Origin: CAZGSN01 sp964371655
GTDB lineage: Bacteria; Desulfobacterota; Binatia; HRBIN30
Direction: 5' to 3'
Length of the DNA stretch: 60,860 bases
Assembly (NCBI GenBank): GCA_964371655.1
Contig: CAYJOD010000032.1
Location: 1 to 60,860, forward strand
In this document: positions 53,607 through 60,860 of the stretch, piece by piece
Numbering within the stretch: the first letter of the stretch is position 1
Layout of the letters: every line of letters begins with the position of its first letter
Program-made: the position numbers and the translations under genes
Notes under the pieces: model-generated
Seen by the model: the letters and a program-made list of their open reading frames with translations, nothing else
Databases searched by the model: none
What the model was told of the DNA's origin: nothing

Positions 53607-54281
53607 ATGGCTCTCATTCACCAATTGCTCGACGTGTTCCTTCATTTGGACCAGAACCTCAACGCTTGGGCCGGCGTCTTGGGGCCGTGGCTGTATGTGC
53701 TCTTGTTCGTGATCGTCTTCTGCGAAACCGGGCTCGTCGTGACGCCGTTTCTGCCGGGCGACTCGCTGCTATTCGCGGTCGGCGCCCTGGCCTCGGTCGA
53801 GGGCTCGGTGTTGAGCTTGCCTGTCGTCCTCGGTCTCCTGAGCGTTGCGGCGATCACCGGCGATGCGGCCAACTACGGCATCGGCATGCGTGTCGGCCCC
53901 AAGGTATTTTACAGCGAGACGTCGCGGTTTCTGAACAAACAGCACCTGCTGCGCACCGAGCAGTTCTACGAAAAGCACGGCGGCAAGACGATCATCTTGG
54001 CGCGTTTCATGCCGATCATCCGCACCTTCGCTCCCTTCGTCGCCGGGATCGGCCGCATGGGTTACGTGCGCTTTGCGATGTTCAATGTCGTCGGCGGCTT
54101 GGCGTGGGTTTTCGCGTTTGTCGGCGGCGGCTACCTGTTCGGCGAAGTCCCGGTGATCAAGCGCAACTTTCACTTCGTCATCGTCGGCATCGTCATCCTG
54201 TCGGTGCTACCGCCGATCTTCGAATACCTGCGCTCGCGCCGGCAGACGGACATCGAACCGGTAGCCCCCACGGCGGACTGA
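53607..54281 (+). CDS. DedA-family (SNARE-associated) membrane protein
   Basis: A 224-residue inner-membrane protein of the DedA family, several of which flip or transport polyprenyl or phospholipid groups. The signatures are FCETGLVVTPFLPGDSLLF in the first half, ARFMPIIRTFAPFVAGIGRM with the conserved arginines, and NVVGGLAWVFAFVGGGYLFG. Four to five hydrophobic helices are evident. The gene stands alone. Confidence 0.93.
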   Translation: MALIHQLLDVFLHLDQNLNAWAGVLGPWLYVLLFVIVFCETGLVVTPFLPGDSLLFAVGALASVEGSVLSLPVVLGLLSVAAITGDAANYGIGMRVGPKVFYSETSRFLNKQHLLRTEQFYEKHGGKTIILARFMPIIRTFAPFVAGIGRMGYVRFAMFNVVGGLAWVFAFVGGGYLFGEVPVIKRNFHFVIVGIVILSVLPPIFEYLRSRRQTDIEPVAPTAD

Positions 54282-54300
54282 CCCCGAGCCGAGTCTCTGC

Positions 54301-54445
54301 TGAGATGGTGGCGGAGGGCTTACCTGCACTGCTGGGCAGGCACGGAGGCCTGCCCCCACTGGCCTGCCCCACCAAATCAATGGGCGCTCGGTGGCACCGG
54401 TCTCGGATAGGTCATGGTGGCGCAGGCCTCCGTGCCTGCGTATCA
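54301..54445. repeat. GCAGGCACGGAGGCCTGCCCC imperfect palindrome
   Basis: GGGCAGGCACGGAGGCCTGC, followed by GGCCTGCCCCACCA, pairs with TGGTGGCGCAGGCCTCCGTG and CCTGC. The same vocabulary occurs at 36,788-36,850. Confidence 0.6.
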
Positions 54446-54458
54446 GCCAATGCGCAAC

Positions 54459-55364
54459 TCAGCCGCCGCGATGCCGCCAGCGCAGACGCACCAGCTCGCG
54501 ATGGCGAATCATGCGTCCGAGGGCGCGGAGGCGTTTCGCTTCGTTGCGGCGCAAAGTCCACAGCAGCAGCGACAGCGCCGCATTGGCCAGACGCGCGGCG
54601 TCGTGCGCCCAGCTCGGCTGCGGATCCATGACGTAGCGGCCGCGCGCGCAACGCAGCTGATACTCGCGAAAGGCCGCTAGCGTCAGGCGCGATCGATCGA
54701 CGCTGTGGAAAATAAGCGCGTCCGGCATGTAGCCGATGCGCATTCCGGCGCGGCGGATGCGATCGGCGAGCTCGATGTCGTCGCAGTAGCCGTTTGCCCC
54801 CGGACCCAGCTGCTCGTTGAAGCCTCCGGCCAGGGTGAGGGCCTGGCGCCGGATGGCCATGTTGCAGCCGTACATGTCCTCGACGTCGCGACACTGCGTG
54901 CCGGCATCGAACAGCGGGATGATCCCCGGGTAGTACTCGACCAACTGCATGACCTCCGCATCGGCATCGGTGGGTGGAACCTGCACCCGACCCATGGCGG
55001 CGGCGTACTCGGGATGCTCACGAAAGAATGCGTGCACGTCGGCGAGCCAGTTCTCGGGCACGATCACGTCGTCGTCGGTGAACGCCAACAACGGGGATGC
55101 GGCGCGCTGCAGGGCTCGATTCAGCGCCCGCGATTTTCCGGCCTGCGGCTCGCTGAGTCGGATGCGAGACGGCGCCTCGGCTTGCCAGCCGTCGAGGAGC
55201 TCAGCCGTGCCATCCGTCGAGCCATTGTCGACGACGATGATTTCCGTGGCGACGCCGGCGCAGGCTCGCGCCGCTTCCAGTTCCTTCAGCAAAGACTGCA
55301 GCTGCCGGCAACGATTGCGCGTGGAGACGAGGACGGAGATCTCGGTTGCGACGGAGGTTGTCAT
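54459..55364 (-). CDS. Family 2 glycosyltransferase
   Basis: A 301-residue GT-A glycosyltransferase. SVLVSTRNRCRQLQSLLKEL, EIIVVDNGSTDGTAELLDGW and LLAFTDDDVIVPENWLADV (DxD motif) form the donor-binding core. NMAIRRQALTLAGGFNEQL and DDIELADRIRRAGMRIGYM are the acceptor/ED-type catalytic regions. It probably adds a sugar to a surface glycan. A partial gene on the same strand lies 41 bp upstream. Confidence 0.92.
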   Translation of the reverse strand: MTTSVATEISVLVSTRNRCRQLQSLLKELEAARACAGVATEIIVVDNGSTDGTAELLDGWQAEAPSRIRLSEPQAGKSRALNRALQRAASPLLAFTDDDVIVPENWLADVHAFFREHPEYAAAMGRVQVPPTDADAEVMQLVEYYPGIIPLFDAGTQCRDVEDMYGCNMAIRRQALTLAGGFNEQLGPGANGYCDDIELADRIRRAGMRIGYMPDALIFHSVDRSRLTLAAFREYQLRCARGRYVMDPQPSWAHDAARLANAALSLLLWTLRRNEAKRLRALGRMIRHRELVRLRWRHRGG

Positions 55365-55405
55365 AGGACTCGCTTGCGAGCTCGCGCCTTACGGGCGAAT
55401 TGTTC

Positions 55406-55600
55406 CTAGCAGTGGACGGATCGCCGTAGCAATCGCGCCAGCGCGCGGATACCGTGGTGGCGCAGCTGGTACGGAAGCTTGCCGGCAGGTTGTTGAGAAC
55501 GTCGGCGATACGCACTCGCGTCGCCATGCGTGGGCCGCTGTATCTCTCGGTGTGCGCGGTCTTCGAGAAGGCGGAGGGGTTTGCGTTGGACGGGGGCAAA
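55406..55600 (-). CDS. Partial CDS, 3' end of an unidentified protein truncated at the sequencing gap
   Basis: On the minus strand a frame ends with TAG just before the glycosyltransferase gene. It encodes LRLLEDRAHREIQRPTHGD, then GKLPYQLRHHGIRALARLL. The basic, amphipathic tail and position suggest the last 60 residues of a glycosyltransferase or similar surface-polysaccharide gene. It runs into poly-G/N sequence after about 55,590, so nothing upstream is reliable. Confidence 0.4.
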   Translation of the reverse strand, partial: FAPVQRKPLRLLEDRAHREIQRPTHGDASAYRRRSQQPAGKLPYQLRHHGIRALARLLRRSVHC

Positions 55601-55660
55601 ACCCCCGCCCTCGCCCCCCCGGGGGGGGTGGGGGGGAAANNNNNNNNNNAACGGCGCCCC
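55596..55660. other. Assembly gap with poly-G/C low-quality flank
   Basis: Runs of C and G (CCCCCCCGGGGGGGGTGGGG) precede ten N bases. This is a sequencing or scaffolding artefact. The sequence from 55,660 to 55,913 shows no convincing gene. Confidence 0.9.
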
Positions 55661-55913
55661 CTTCGACGCCCGGTGTCCGTTCTGGTCTCACTTGGCGACT
55701 AGCAAGAGGTGCGAATTGGGGCATGTTCGTCTCCCGCCAGGGCGACGCGAGCGGAGGGGCGGGGAGCCCCCCCCAGGCGGCTTCGCCAGCGTCATGAAGC
55801 TCCCCTTCAATGCGCGCAACAGGCGCGCAACAGATTTGAGTTTCCAAAACGTTCCAACGTGTTGTTGCGGGTGTGCGAGCCCCAGACCCGCGCGCGCAAA
55901 GGCGCCGTGGGGA

Positions 55914-56675
55914 CTACAGTAACACCATGTTGCTCGACGCCACCGGGCGGCGCGACTTGGCCCACCAGCGTTTCATCCGCTCGACGCGTTTCGCGGACCA
56001 GCGCCGACATCGCATGCGTAAGCTGTTCAGGTGCGTGTGCAGCAACTTGTAATCGATAGGCCGCTGCTCAACAACACAATCGGCCACATAATCGATTGCC
56101 CAGCGATAGCCGCGTTCGGCACGCGATTCAAAGAGATGGAAAACGGCGCCGCCGTCGTAGAAGGTCGCAACGCCCAAACAGCCCTTATCCGCCAGCGGCC
56201 ATTTCGGTACGCAAACGAAGCTCGGCATGAGCAGATCAAGCGGCGTTCCCTGCGCAACGGCAACTTCGCTCAAACGCATGGCCACATCGTGCGTCTCGTC
56301 GGTGGTAAGCGGCGGCCTGCCGAGTTTGGTCCACGTGTGTTTTGTCAGACAGAGATACGTCGGGCCCGCAAACATGAAGTCGCGATTGGGCAGATGATTG
56401 GCGGTTTGCGCGACTCCGAAGATCACGCCGTGCTCGGCCGCGGCGAAGGCGCGCTCGACAATGTCGCGTCGGAGCGGAAAACAATCGATGTCCAGGAAGA
56501 GGATCGCGTCATCTTCGCCGATCGCCTCGACGCTGCGGTTGAGCCACAAGCCGTGATGAACCCCTGTCGCCTCGTCCTGCGTGATCTCATAGCCTAGTGC
56601 GCGCAGCACCCGGCGCTGCTGCGCCACGATCGAAGGATGGATATTGCTCCAATACATGGACCGGATGTGGCGCAT
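55914..56675 (-). CDS. Hypothetical glycosyltransferase-like protein
   Basis: A 253-residue soluble protein. DDAILFLDIDCFPLRRDIV carries a D-x-D-like motif on a hydrophobic strand, as in nucleotide-diphospho-sugar transferases. LPNRDFMFAGPTYLCLTKH and THDVAMRLSEVAVAQGTPL follow, ending in a very basic helix (RCRRWSAKRVERMKRWWA) that might bind membrane. I cannot assign a family firmly. It is on the same strand as the neighbouring GT2 gene but separated by the gap. Confidence 0.55.
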   Translation of the reverse strand: MRHIRSMYWSNIHPSIVAQQRRVLRALGYEITQDEATGVHHGLWLNRSVEAIGEDDAILFLDIDCFPLRRDIVERAFAAAEHGVIFGVAQTANHLPNRDFMFAGPTYLCLTKHTWTKLGRPPLTTDETHDVAMRLSEVAVAQGTPLDLLMPSFVCVPKWPLADKGCLGVATFYDGGAVFHLFESRAERGYRWAIDYVADCVVEQRPIDYKLLHTHLNSLRMRCRRWSAKRVERMKRWWAKSRRPVASSNMVLL

Positions 56676-57140
56676 TGCCCGCTAGCTTCGTACCGGGGAG
56701 TGATGGATCGGGATGCCTAACAGACCGGCCGTCCGAAGGGTTTACTCGGTGATTGGCCGCTCGCTGGTAGTGCACGTTGACTCACAGATTTAAGCCTATC
56801 ACGCTCGCAATCTTCCGTTCAAGAAGACGACTTGTCGCAAATCGCCCGGCTTTTCACTGTCTCGCCGGTCATGCCGCCGAGATTCGAGCGCCACGGTGCC
56901 GAGCAAATTAGCGAAGGGCCAAAGGATCGATCACAAGGCGCCTCGGACGGCACGGGCATTGATAACCCTGGTCACCCGTCTTATCGGAGAAGATCACGGT
57001 AGCGATCACGCCACCCTGGAATAGTTGGCGAGGCACGGCCCCGGCTCGCGCCACCTTGCTGGCGCGACCTTCAAAGCGTAACTTCGACGCTGTGCCGATG
57101 TTACGCACAGCAAGAGAGCGGCGGTATTCCGACGTCCGGG
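56676..57140. other. Intergenic stretch without a supported gene
   Basis: A minus-strand open frame of 66 codons (57,108 down to 56,908, GTG start) reads VRNIGTASKLRFEGRASK... and has protein-like composition, but it has no ribosome-binding site and no recognisable family. It is left uncalled. No repeat family seen elsewhere occurs here. Confidence 0.35.
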
Positions 57141-59204
57141 ATGGCGAGGCTGCTCTCAACCCGAGGTGTGACGGTGGGGCTGCAGACACCGCCTGAGGGC
57201 GCCCGCGGCGGCGTGGAAGGCGTCGTTTGGTGGGTTCGGCGTCGCGCCGACGCGCTGCTGCGACGGGCGCGCTCGCTCGCGGGGACCTGGCCCTTCTCGA
57301 CATTCGCGGATCTGCCCATCCGGCGAAAGCTCACCTGGGTCTATGCGCTGTCGACCGGCGTCGCGTTGTCGCTGGCCTGTTTCGCATTCATCGCGTACGA
57401 CCTCGCCAGCTTCCGCCAACGCATGGTGCACCAGCTGGCGACGCAGGCGGAGATCGTCGGCGACAACAGTGCGGCCGCCATCCTTTTCGATGACCACAAC
57501 TCGGCGATGCTCACGATGCGCGCCCTCAAGGCGGACCCCCACATCACGGTGGCGGTCATCTACGCGAAGAACGACGAGCCATTTGCCAACTATCTGCGCT
57601 ACGATGCGCGCGAGCTGCCGCAGCTGCCGGAGCGCTCGCGCATGAAGGCGGAGGGGTATCTCTTCCGTCCCGATGCCTTGGTCGTATTTCGCGATATCGT
57701 CTTCGACGCTGAAACCATCGGCACTCTCTGCATCGTCTCCGATCTCACCGAGCTGACCGACCAACTGTGGCGCTACGTCGGAATCGTGCTCGTCGTGTTT
57801 GTCCTTTCGATCGTCGCCGTTATCCCGCTGCTGTCCGGCCTGCAACGCGTCATCGCAAACCCCATTCTGCACCTGGTGGATCGGGCGCACATCGTAACCC
57901 GAGAGAAGAACTATGCCGTGCGCGCCAAGGTGATGCAGCGCAACGACGAGCTCGGTGAGCTCATCGCGGCATTCAACGAGATGCTCTCGCAAATTCAGCA
58001 ACGCGACGCGGCCCTCGAGCGTGCGCGCGACGAAGCCCAAGCCGCCAATCGCGCCAAGGACGAGTTCCTCGCGGTCATCTCGCACGAGCTGCGCACCCCG
58101 CTGACGCCGGTGTTGGGCTGGGCGCGCATGCTGCGTGGCGGCCAGCTCGACGCCGCCGGCGTGGTGCGCGCCGGCGATGTGATCGAGCGCAACGTGCGGG
58201 CGCAGGCAAAGCTGATTGAGGACCTCCTCGACGTATCGCGAATTATCAGCGGCAAGCAGCGCTTGGAGGTGTCGCCCGTCGACCTGCTGCAAGTGATCGA
58301 GGCCGTGGTCGAGACCCTGCAACTGGCAGCCGACGCCAAAGGAGTCCGCATTGAGACCGTTCTCGACAAGCGCGCCAACTCGGTGGCCGGCGATCCGGCC
58401 CGCTTGCAGCAGATCATCTGGAATCTGCTGTCGAACGCAATCAAGTTCACTCCCAAGGGTGGTCTGGCGCAGATCGAGCTCAGGCGGGTAGCGTCACACG
58501 TCGAGATCGCGGTCTCCGACACGGGCGAGGGCATCGCGCCGGAGTTTCTACCGCACGTGTTCGATCGCTTTCGCCAAGGCGACAGCACGAGCACGCGTAC
58601 CTACGGCGGCCTTGGCCTCGGTCTGGCCATTGTCCGCCATCTGGTCGAGCTGCACGGAGGCCAGGTACATGCTGCAAGCCCAGGGCGCGGGCAGGGCTCG
58701 ACGTTCACGGTGCAGCTGCCGATCTCGGTGTTCCCGGCGGTCGCGGCGCAAGAGCAGCGGCCGCGCCCCGCCACCGATGCACGGCCGCCAACAGCTTCCA
58801 CGCCGAACCTCAAGGGCCTGCGTATCCTGGTGGTCGACGACGAGCCGGACACGCTGGAAGCGTTGCGCCTGCTTTTGGAACAGCGCGGCGCCAAGGTGCA
58901 CACGGCAATCTCAGCAGCGCGGGCACTGGAAGACTTGGAAGCATGGCGTCCCGAGGTGCTCGTCTCCGACATCGGTATGCCGCGCGAGGATGGCTATGAC
59001 CTGATTCGCAACGTTCGCGCCCTCGGGCCCGATCGCGGTGGCCGTGTCCCGGCGGTGGCGCTGACCGCCTACGCGCGCGAAGAAGATCGCGCCCAGATCC
59101 TGGCGGCCGGGTTTCAGGTGCATATTCGCAAGCCGGCCGAGCCCACCGAGTTGCTAGCGGCGATTGCACGATTGGTCGGGGGATACGAAGGTCGTCCGGC
59201 TTGA
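57141..59204 (+). CDS. Hybrid sensor histidine kinase with CHASE8-like sensor, HAMP and receiver domain
   Basis: A 687-residue hybrid kinase. Two membrane helices (about 68-90 and 212-235) bracket a periplasmic CHASE8-type domain whose signature stretch is QAEIVGDNSAAAILFDDHN. A HAMP domain, a short coiled coil, HisKA with H315 (AVISHELRTPLTPVLGWAR), HATPase (NLLSNAIKFT, VSDTGEGIAPEF, GGLGLGLAIVRHLVELHGG) and a C-terminal receiver (ILVVDDEPDTLEALRL, D610 in VSDIGMP) follow. The first 50 residues before the membrane part are low in homology, so the start may be further downstream. Two single-domain response regulators follow. Confidence 0.93.
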   Translation: MARLLSTRGVTVGLQTPPEGARGGVEGVVWWVRRRADALLRRARSLAGTWPFSTFADLPIRRKLTWVYALSTGVALSLACFAFIAYDLASFRQRMVHQLATQAEIVGDNSAAAILFDDHNSAMLTMRALKADPHITVAVIYAKNDEPFANYLRYDARELPQLPERSRMKAEGYLFRPDALVVFRDIVFDAETIGTLCIVSDLTELTDQLWRYVGIVLVVFVLSIVAVIPLLSGLQRVIANPILHLVDRAHIVTREKNYAVRAKVMQRNDELGELIAAFNEMLSQIQQRDAALERARDEAQAANRAKDEFLAVISHELRTPLTPVLGWARMLRGGQLDAAGVVRAGDVIERNVRAQAKLIEDLLDVSRIISGKQRLEVSPVDLLQVIEAVVETLQLAADAKGVRIETVLDKRANSVAGDPARLQQIIWNLLSNAIKFTPKGGLAQIELRRVASHVEIAVSDTGEGIAPEFLPHVFDRFRQGDSTSTRTYGGLGLGLAIVRHLVELHGGQVHAASPGRGQGSTFTVQLPISVFPAVAAQEQRPRPATDARPPTASTPNLKGLRILVVDDEPDTLEALRLLLEQRGAKVHTAISAARALEDLEAWRPEVLVSDIGMPREDGYDLIRNVRALGPDRGGRVPAVALTAYAREEDRAQILAAGFQVHIRKPAEPTELLAAIARLVGGYEGRPA

Positions 59205-59265
59205 GCGCCCGTCGAAAGGTCTTGGAACGTAGAGTTTGTGAATCGATCTCTGCAGATTCCAAGAC

Positions 59266-59395
59266 CGTTCGTCCCGAGTAGCGCCCGTCTTCTCAGGGTG
59301 CGTATCGAGGGACCGTAAGCTGCCGACCAAGCCTGCAAACTGCCCCTCGATACGCGCCCGAAAAGAACGGCCGCTACTCGGGGCGAACGGATGGG
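59266..59395. repeat. GAGTAGC/CGTATCGAGGG palindromic element, copy 4
   Basis: CGTTCGTCCCGAGTAGCGCC with GGTGCGTATCGAGGG, against CCCCTCGATACGCGCC and CTACTCGGGGCGAACGG, in the arrangement seen at 26,331. The remaining sequence to 59,517 shows no gene. Confidence 0.75.
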
Positions 59396-59517
59396 GAATT
59401 CAATTTTGATTATTTCACAAACTCGTACGCCCCGAGCGTGGAGCCTGTGAAAAGATCCCAGGGTACGAGGGCGACAGGCCCCCAAAGCATTTCAGAATGC
59501 CAAAGGGGACTGGCCCC

Positions 59518-59895
59518 TCAGCAATGTTGCGCGATTGTGCTGAGGAGCGCATCGACGGCAACGGGTTTGCGATGATAGGCAACCGCACCCATGGCGCTGG
59601 ATCTGGATGCCACCTCGCTATCGCCGGAGCAGACGATCACCGGGATCGTCGCTAGGCCGGTGTCCGCGAGTTGCTCACGACGAAACTGGTCGCCATTCTT
59701 CCCGGGCATGTTGAGATCCAGAAGGATCACTCCTGGTTTCAAGCCGGACCGAAGCATCCCGATGGCCCCGTCACCGGCGTCGGCCGTGGCCACCGTGTAG
59801 CCTTCCATCTCCAGGAGAAGTCGCAGCATCTCGCGCACGTCGTCGTTGTCTTCGATTACAAGGACGAGTTTTCTCGGTGCGGTTCTCGGTTCCAT
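59518..59895 (-). CDS. Single-domain response regulator (CheY-like)
   Basis: A 125-residue receiver. The start MEPRTAPRKLVLVIEDN gives a standard domain; an upstream in-frame extension of 65 residues has no homology and is rejected. Acidic pair in VLVIEDNDDVREML, phospho-acceptor D60 in VILLDLNMPGKNG, and K in AYHRKPVAVDALL. It has no output domain, so it acts by phosphotransfer or protein contact. It diverges from the other regulator, 168 bp apart. Confidence 0.93.
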   Translation of the reverse strand: MEPRTAPRKLVLVIEDNDDVREMLRLLLEMEGYTVATADAGDGAIGMLRSGLKPGVILLDLNMPGKNGDQFRREQLADTGLATIPVIVCSGDSEVASRSSAMGAVAYHRKPVAVDALLSTIAQHC

Positions 59896-60062
59896 AGTCG
59901 CGGACGCACTCGCTTCGGGGCACAGCATGTCATGCACCCAAGGCTCTCCCGCGCAGCATCTTCGGCCCGACGCGCCAGTGGGCGAAGTGGTCGATTGACA
60001 CGCACGCGGAATTGAGGGCATGCAAACACCACCAGGGCATTTGCTCAAACGAACGCAGATCG

Positions 60063-60464
60063 ATGAAGAATCTAACCCAGGCACCCACAAGCTCCGACAC
60101 CGCCGCCACGCATCGGATTCTGATTATCGAAGACCACGTCGACAGTGCTGAAAGCATGAGTGCCATCCTCAAGCTACGAGGCCATCAGGTGATCATTGCC
60201 GGCGACGGCCCGGCAGCGCTGGCCGAGGTTCAGATCTTTCACCCCGACGTCGTCTTGTGTGATATCTCGCTTCCGGGTGAGATGGACGGCTATGCGGTTG
60301 CCAGCGCGCTGCGTGCGGATCCTACTTTGGGTCGGTGCCGCCTCATCGCGGTTTCTGGGTATGGTAGTGACGAAGACATTCGGCGCGCCCTGCAGTCGGG
60401 ATTCGACGTGCATCTGCTCAAGCCCATCAACTTCGACGTGCTCGTGGACGAGGTTGCCAAGTAG
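60063..60464 (+). CDS. Single-domain response regulator (CheY-like)
   Basis: A 133-residue receiver. The start MKNLTQAPTSSDTAATHR is chosen because the upstream extension is unlike the family. The acidic pocket is in RILIIEDHVDSAESM, the acceptor is D67 in VVLCDISLPGEMDG, and the switch Lys is in HLLKPINFDVLVDEV. It diverges from the other single-domain regulator and probably serves the same hybrid kinase. Confidence 0.93.
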   Translation: MKNLTQAPTSSDTAATHRILIIEDHVDSAESMSAILKLRGHQVIIAGDGPAALAEVQIFHPDVVLCDISLPGEMDGYAVASALRADPTLGRCRLIAVSGYGSDEDIRRALQSGFDVHLLKPINFDVLVDEVAK

Positions 60465-60860
60465 CCTTGCCGTCCGGTATCCACCGGCGCTGAGAGCGAC
60501 ACCGCCTGAAGAGGTCATCTCTCTCGCGCCCTTCGCACCGAAGTACGACCGCAAAGCTCCCGGGGGCACGCACCCACGTCTCCGAGCGAGCTCTCGATTC
60601 GTAGCCTCTCACTTTCACACCACACCTTCATTAAGGTCTCCAGGCCTCCGTGCGGATCTCGTTGCTTGTTTCGTGCCACGATCCTCGGGCTGTGGTGGCA
60701 TCAGACGCGGGCAACATTCAGCTGACATCGGCGAAGAATGTGCTCAGGGAGGGAGTAAGACTTACATTTCGACGTGGGACCGCAGGTGCTTGAATGACGA
60801 GCGGGTCGGGGGGGGGGGGGCCGGGGCCCCCACCCCCCCCCCCCGGGGGGGGGGGGGGGG
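60465..60860. other. Contig end, no gene, ending in poly-G/C artefact
   Basis: No gene is seen up to 60,805. The last 55 bases are runs of G and C (GGGGGGGGGGGG, CCCCCCCCCCCC), typical of low-quality contig ends in short-read assemblies. Confidence 0.8.

Noticed and set aside
56908..57108. Minus-strand 66-codon frame in the gap before the hybrid kinase
   Set aside because: Protein-like composition but no ribosome-binding site, no family resemblance, and a length expected by chance in GC-rich DNA.

Overview
The window looks like one complete assembled contig of a GC-rich, diderm (Gram-negative-type) bacterium. Diderm features are a TolC/CzcC-type outer-membrane factor, a LolA-like carrier, YidC with a large periplasmic domain and an RND efflux pump. 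A 19-heme cytochrome fused to a membrane cytochrome b, class I lysyl-tRNA synthetase, RNase J and HEPN/MNT fit an environmental Deltaproteobacteria-like lineage (Desulfobacterota or Binatota type). That placement is inference. The poly-G/C tail at 60,806-60,860 and the N gap near 55,640 are assembly artefacts.

Layout. 1-8,200: an outer-membrane factor, a small membrane protein, a class III aminotransferase and the 19-heme quinone-oxidoreductase-like protein, with an HTH-regulator remnant between. 9,111-13,642: a carbamoylation module: an SGNH hydrolase on the plus strand, converging on a minus-strand operon of DUF5989, a degenerate PP-loop protein, an SxtJ-like protein and a NodU/TobZ-type carbamoyltransferase. 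14,103-23,708: the origin-proximal cluster rnpA(rpmH)-yidD-yidC-jag-mnmE-mnmG-rsmG-parA-parB, all on the minus strand, with two near-perfect parS sites. rpmH lies wholly inside an extended rnpA frame, and mnmG carries an in-frame stop.

23,960-38,340: metabolic and membrane genes: gpsA, a PAQR/hemolysin III protein, a geranylgeranyl-reductase-like flavoprotein, thiD, an AAA ATPase, cstA and lysK. The ATPase is bracketed by a 153-bp direct repeat of the thiD 3' end. 38,903-46,638: a large sensor kinase, then an RND permease and its adaptor. 46,835-53,161: a HEPN/MNT toxin-antitoxin pair, YajQ, LolA-like, FtsK and RNase J. 53,607-60,464: DedA, glycosyltransferases, a CHASE8-type hybrid kinase and two divergent response regulators.

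The most striking non-genic feature is the number of structured repeats. Almost every intergenic gap above about 150 bp holds one or more imperfect palindromes of at least ten families. Two copies of one family (about 26.3-26.5 kb and 45.3-45.5 kb) are homologous over their full length in opposite orientation and share 43 identical bases at one end, which argues for a dispersed MITE-like element.
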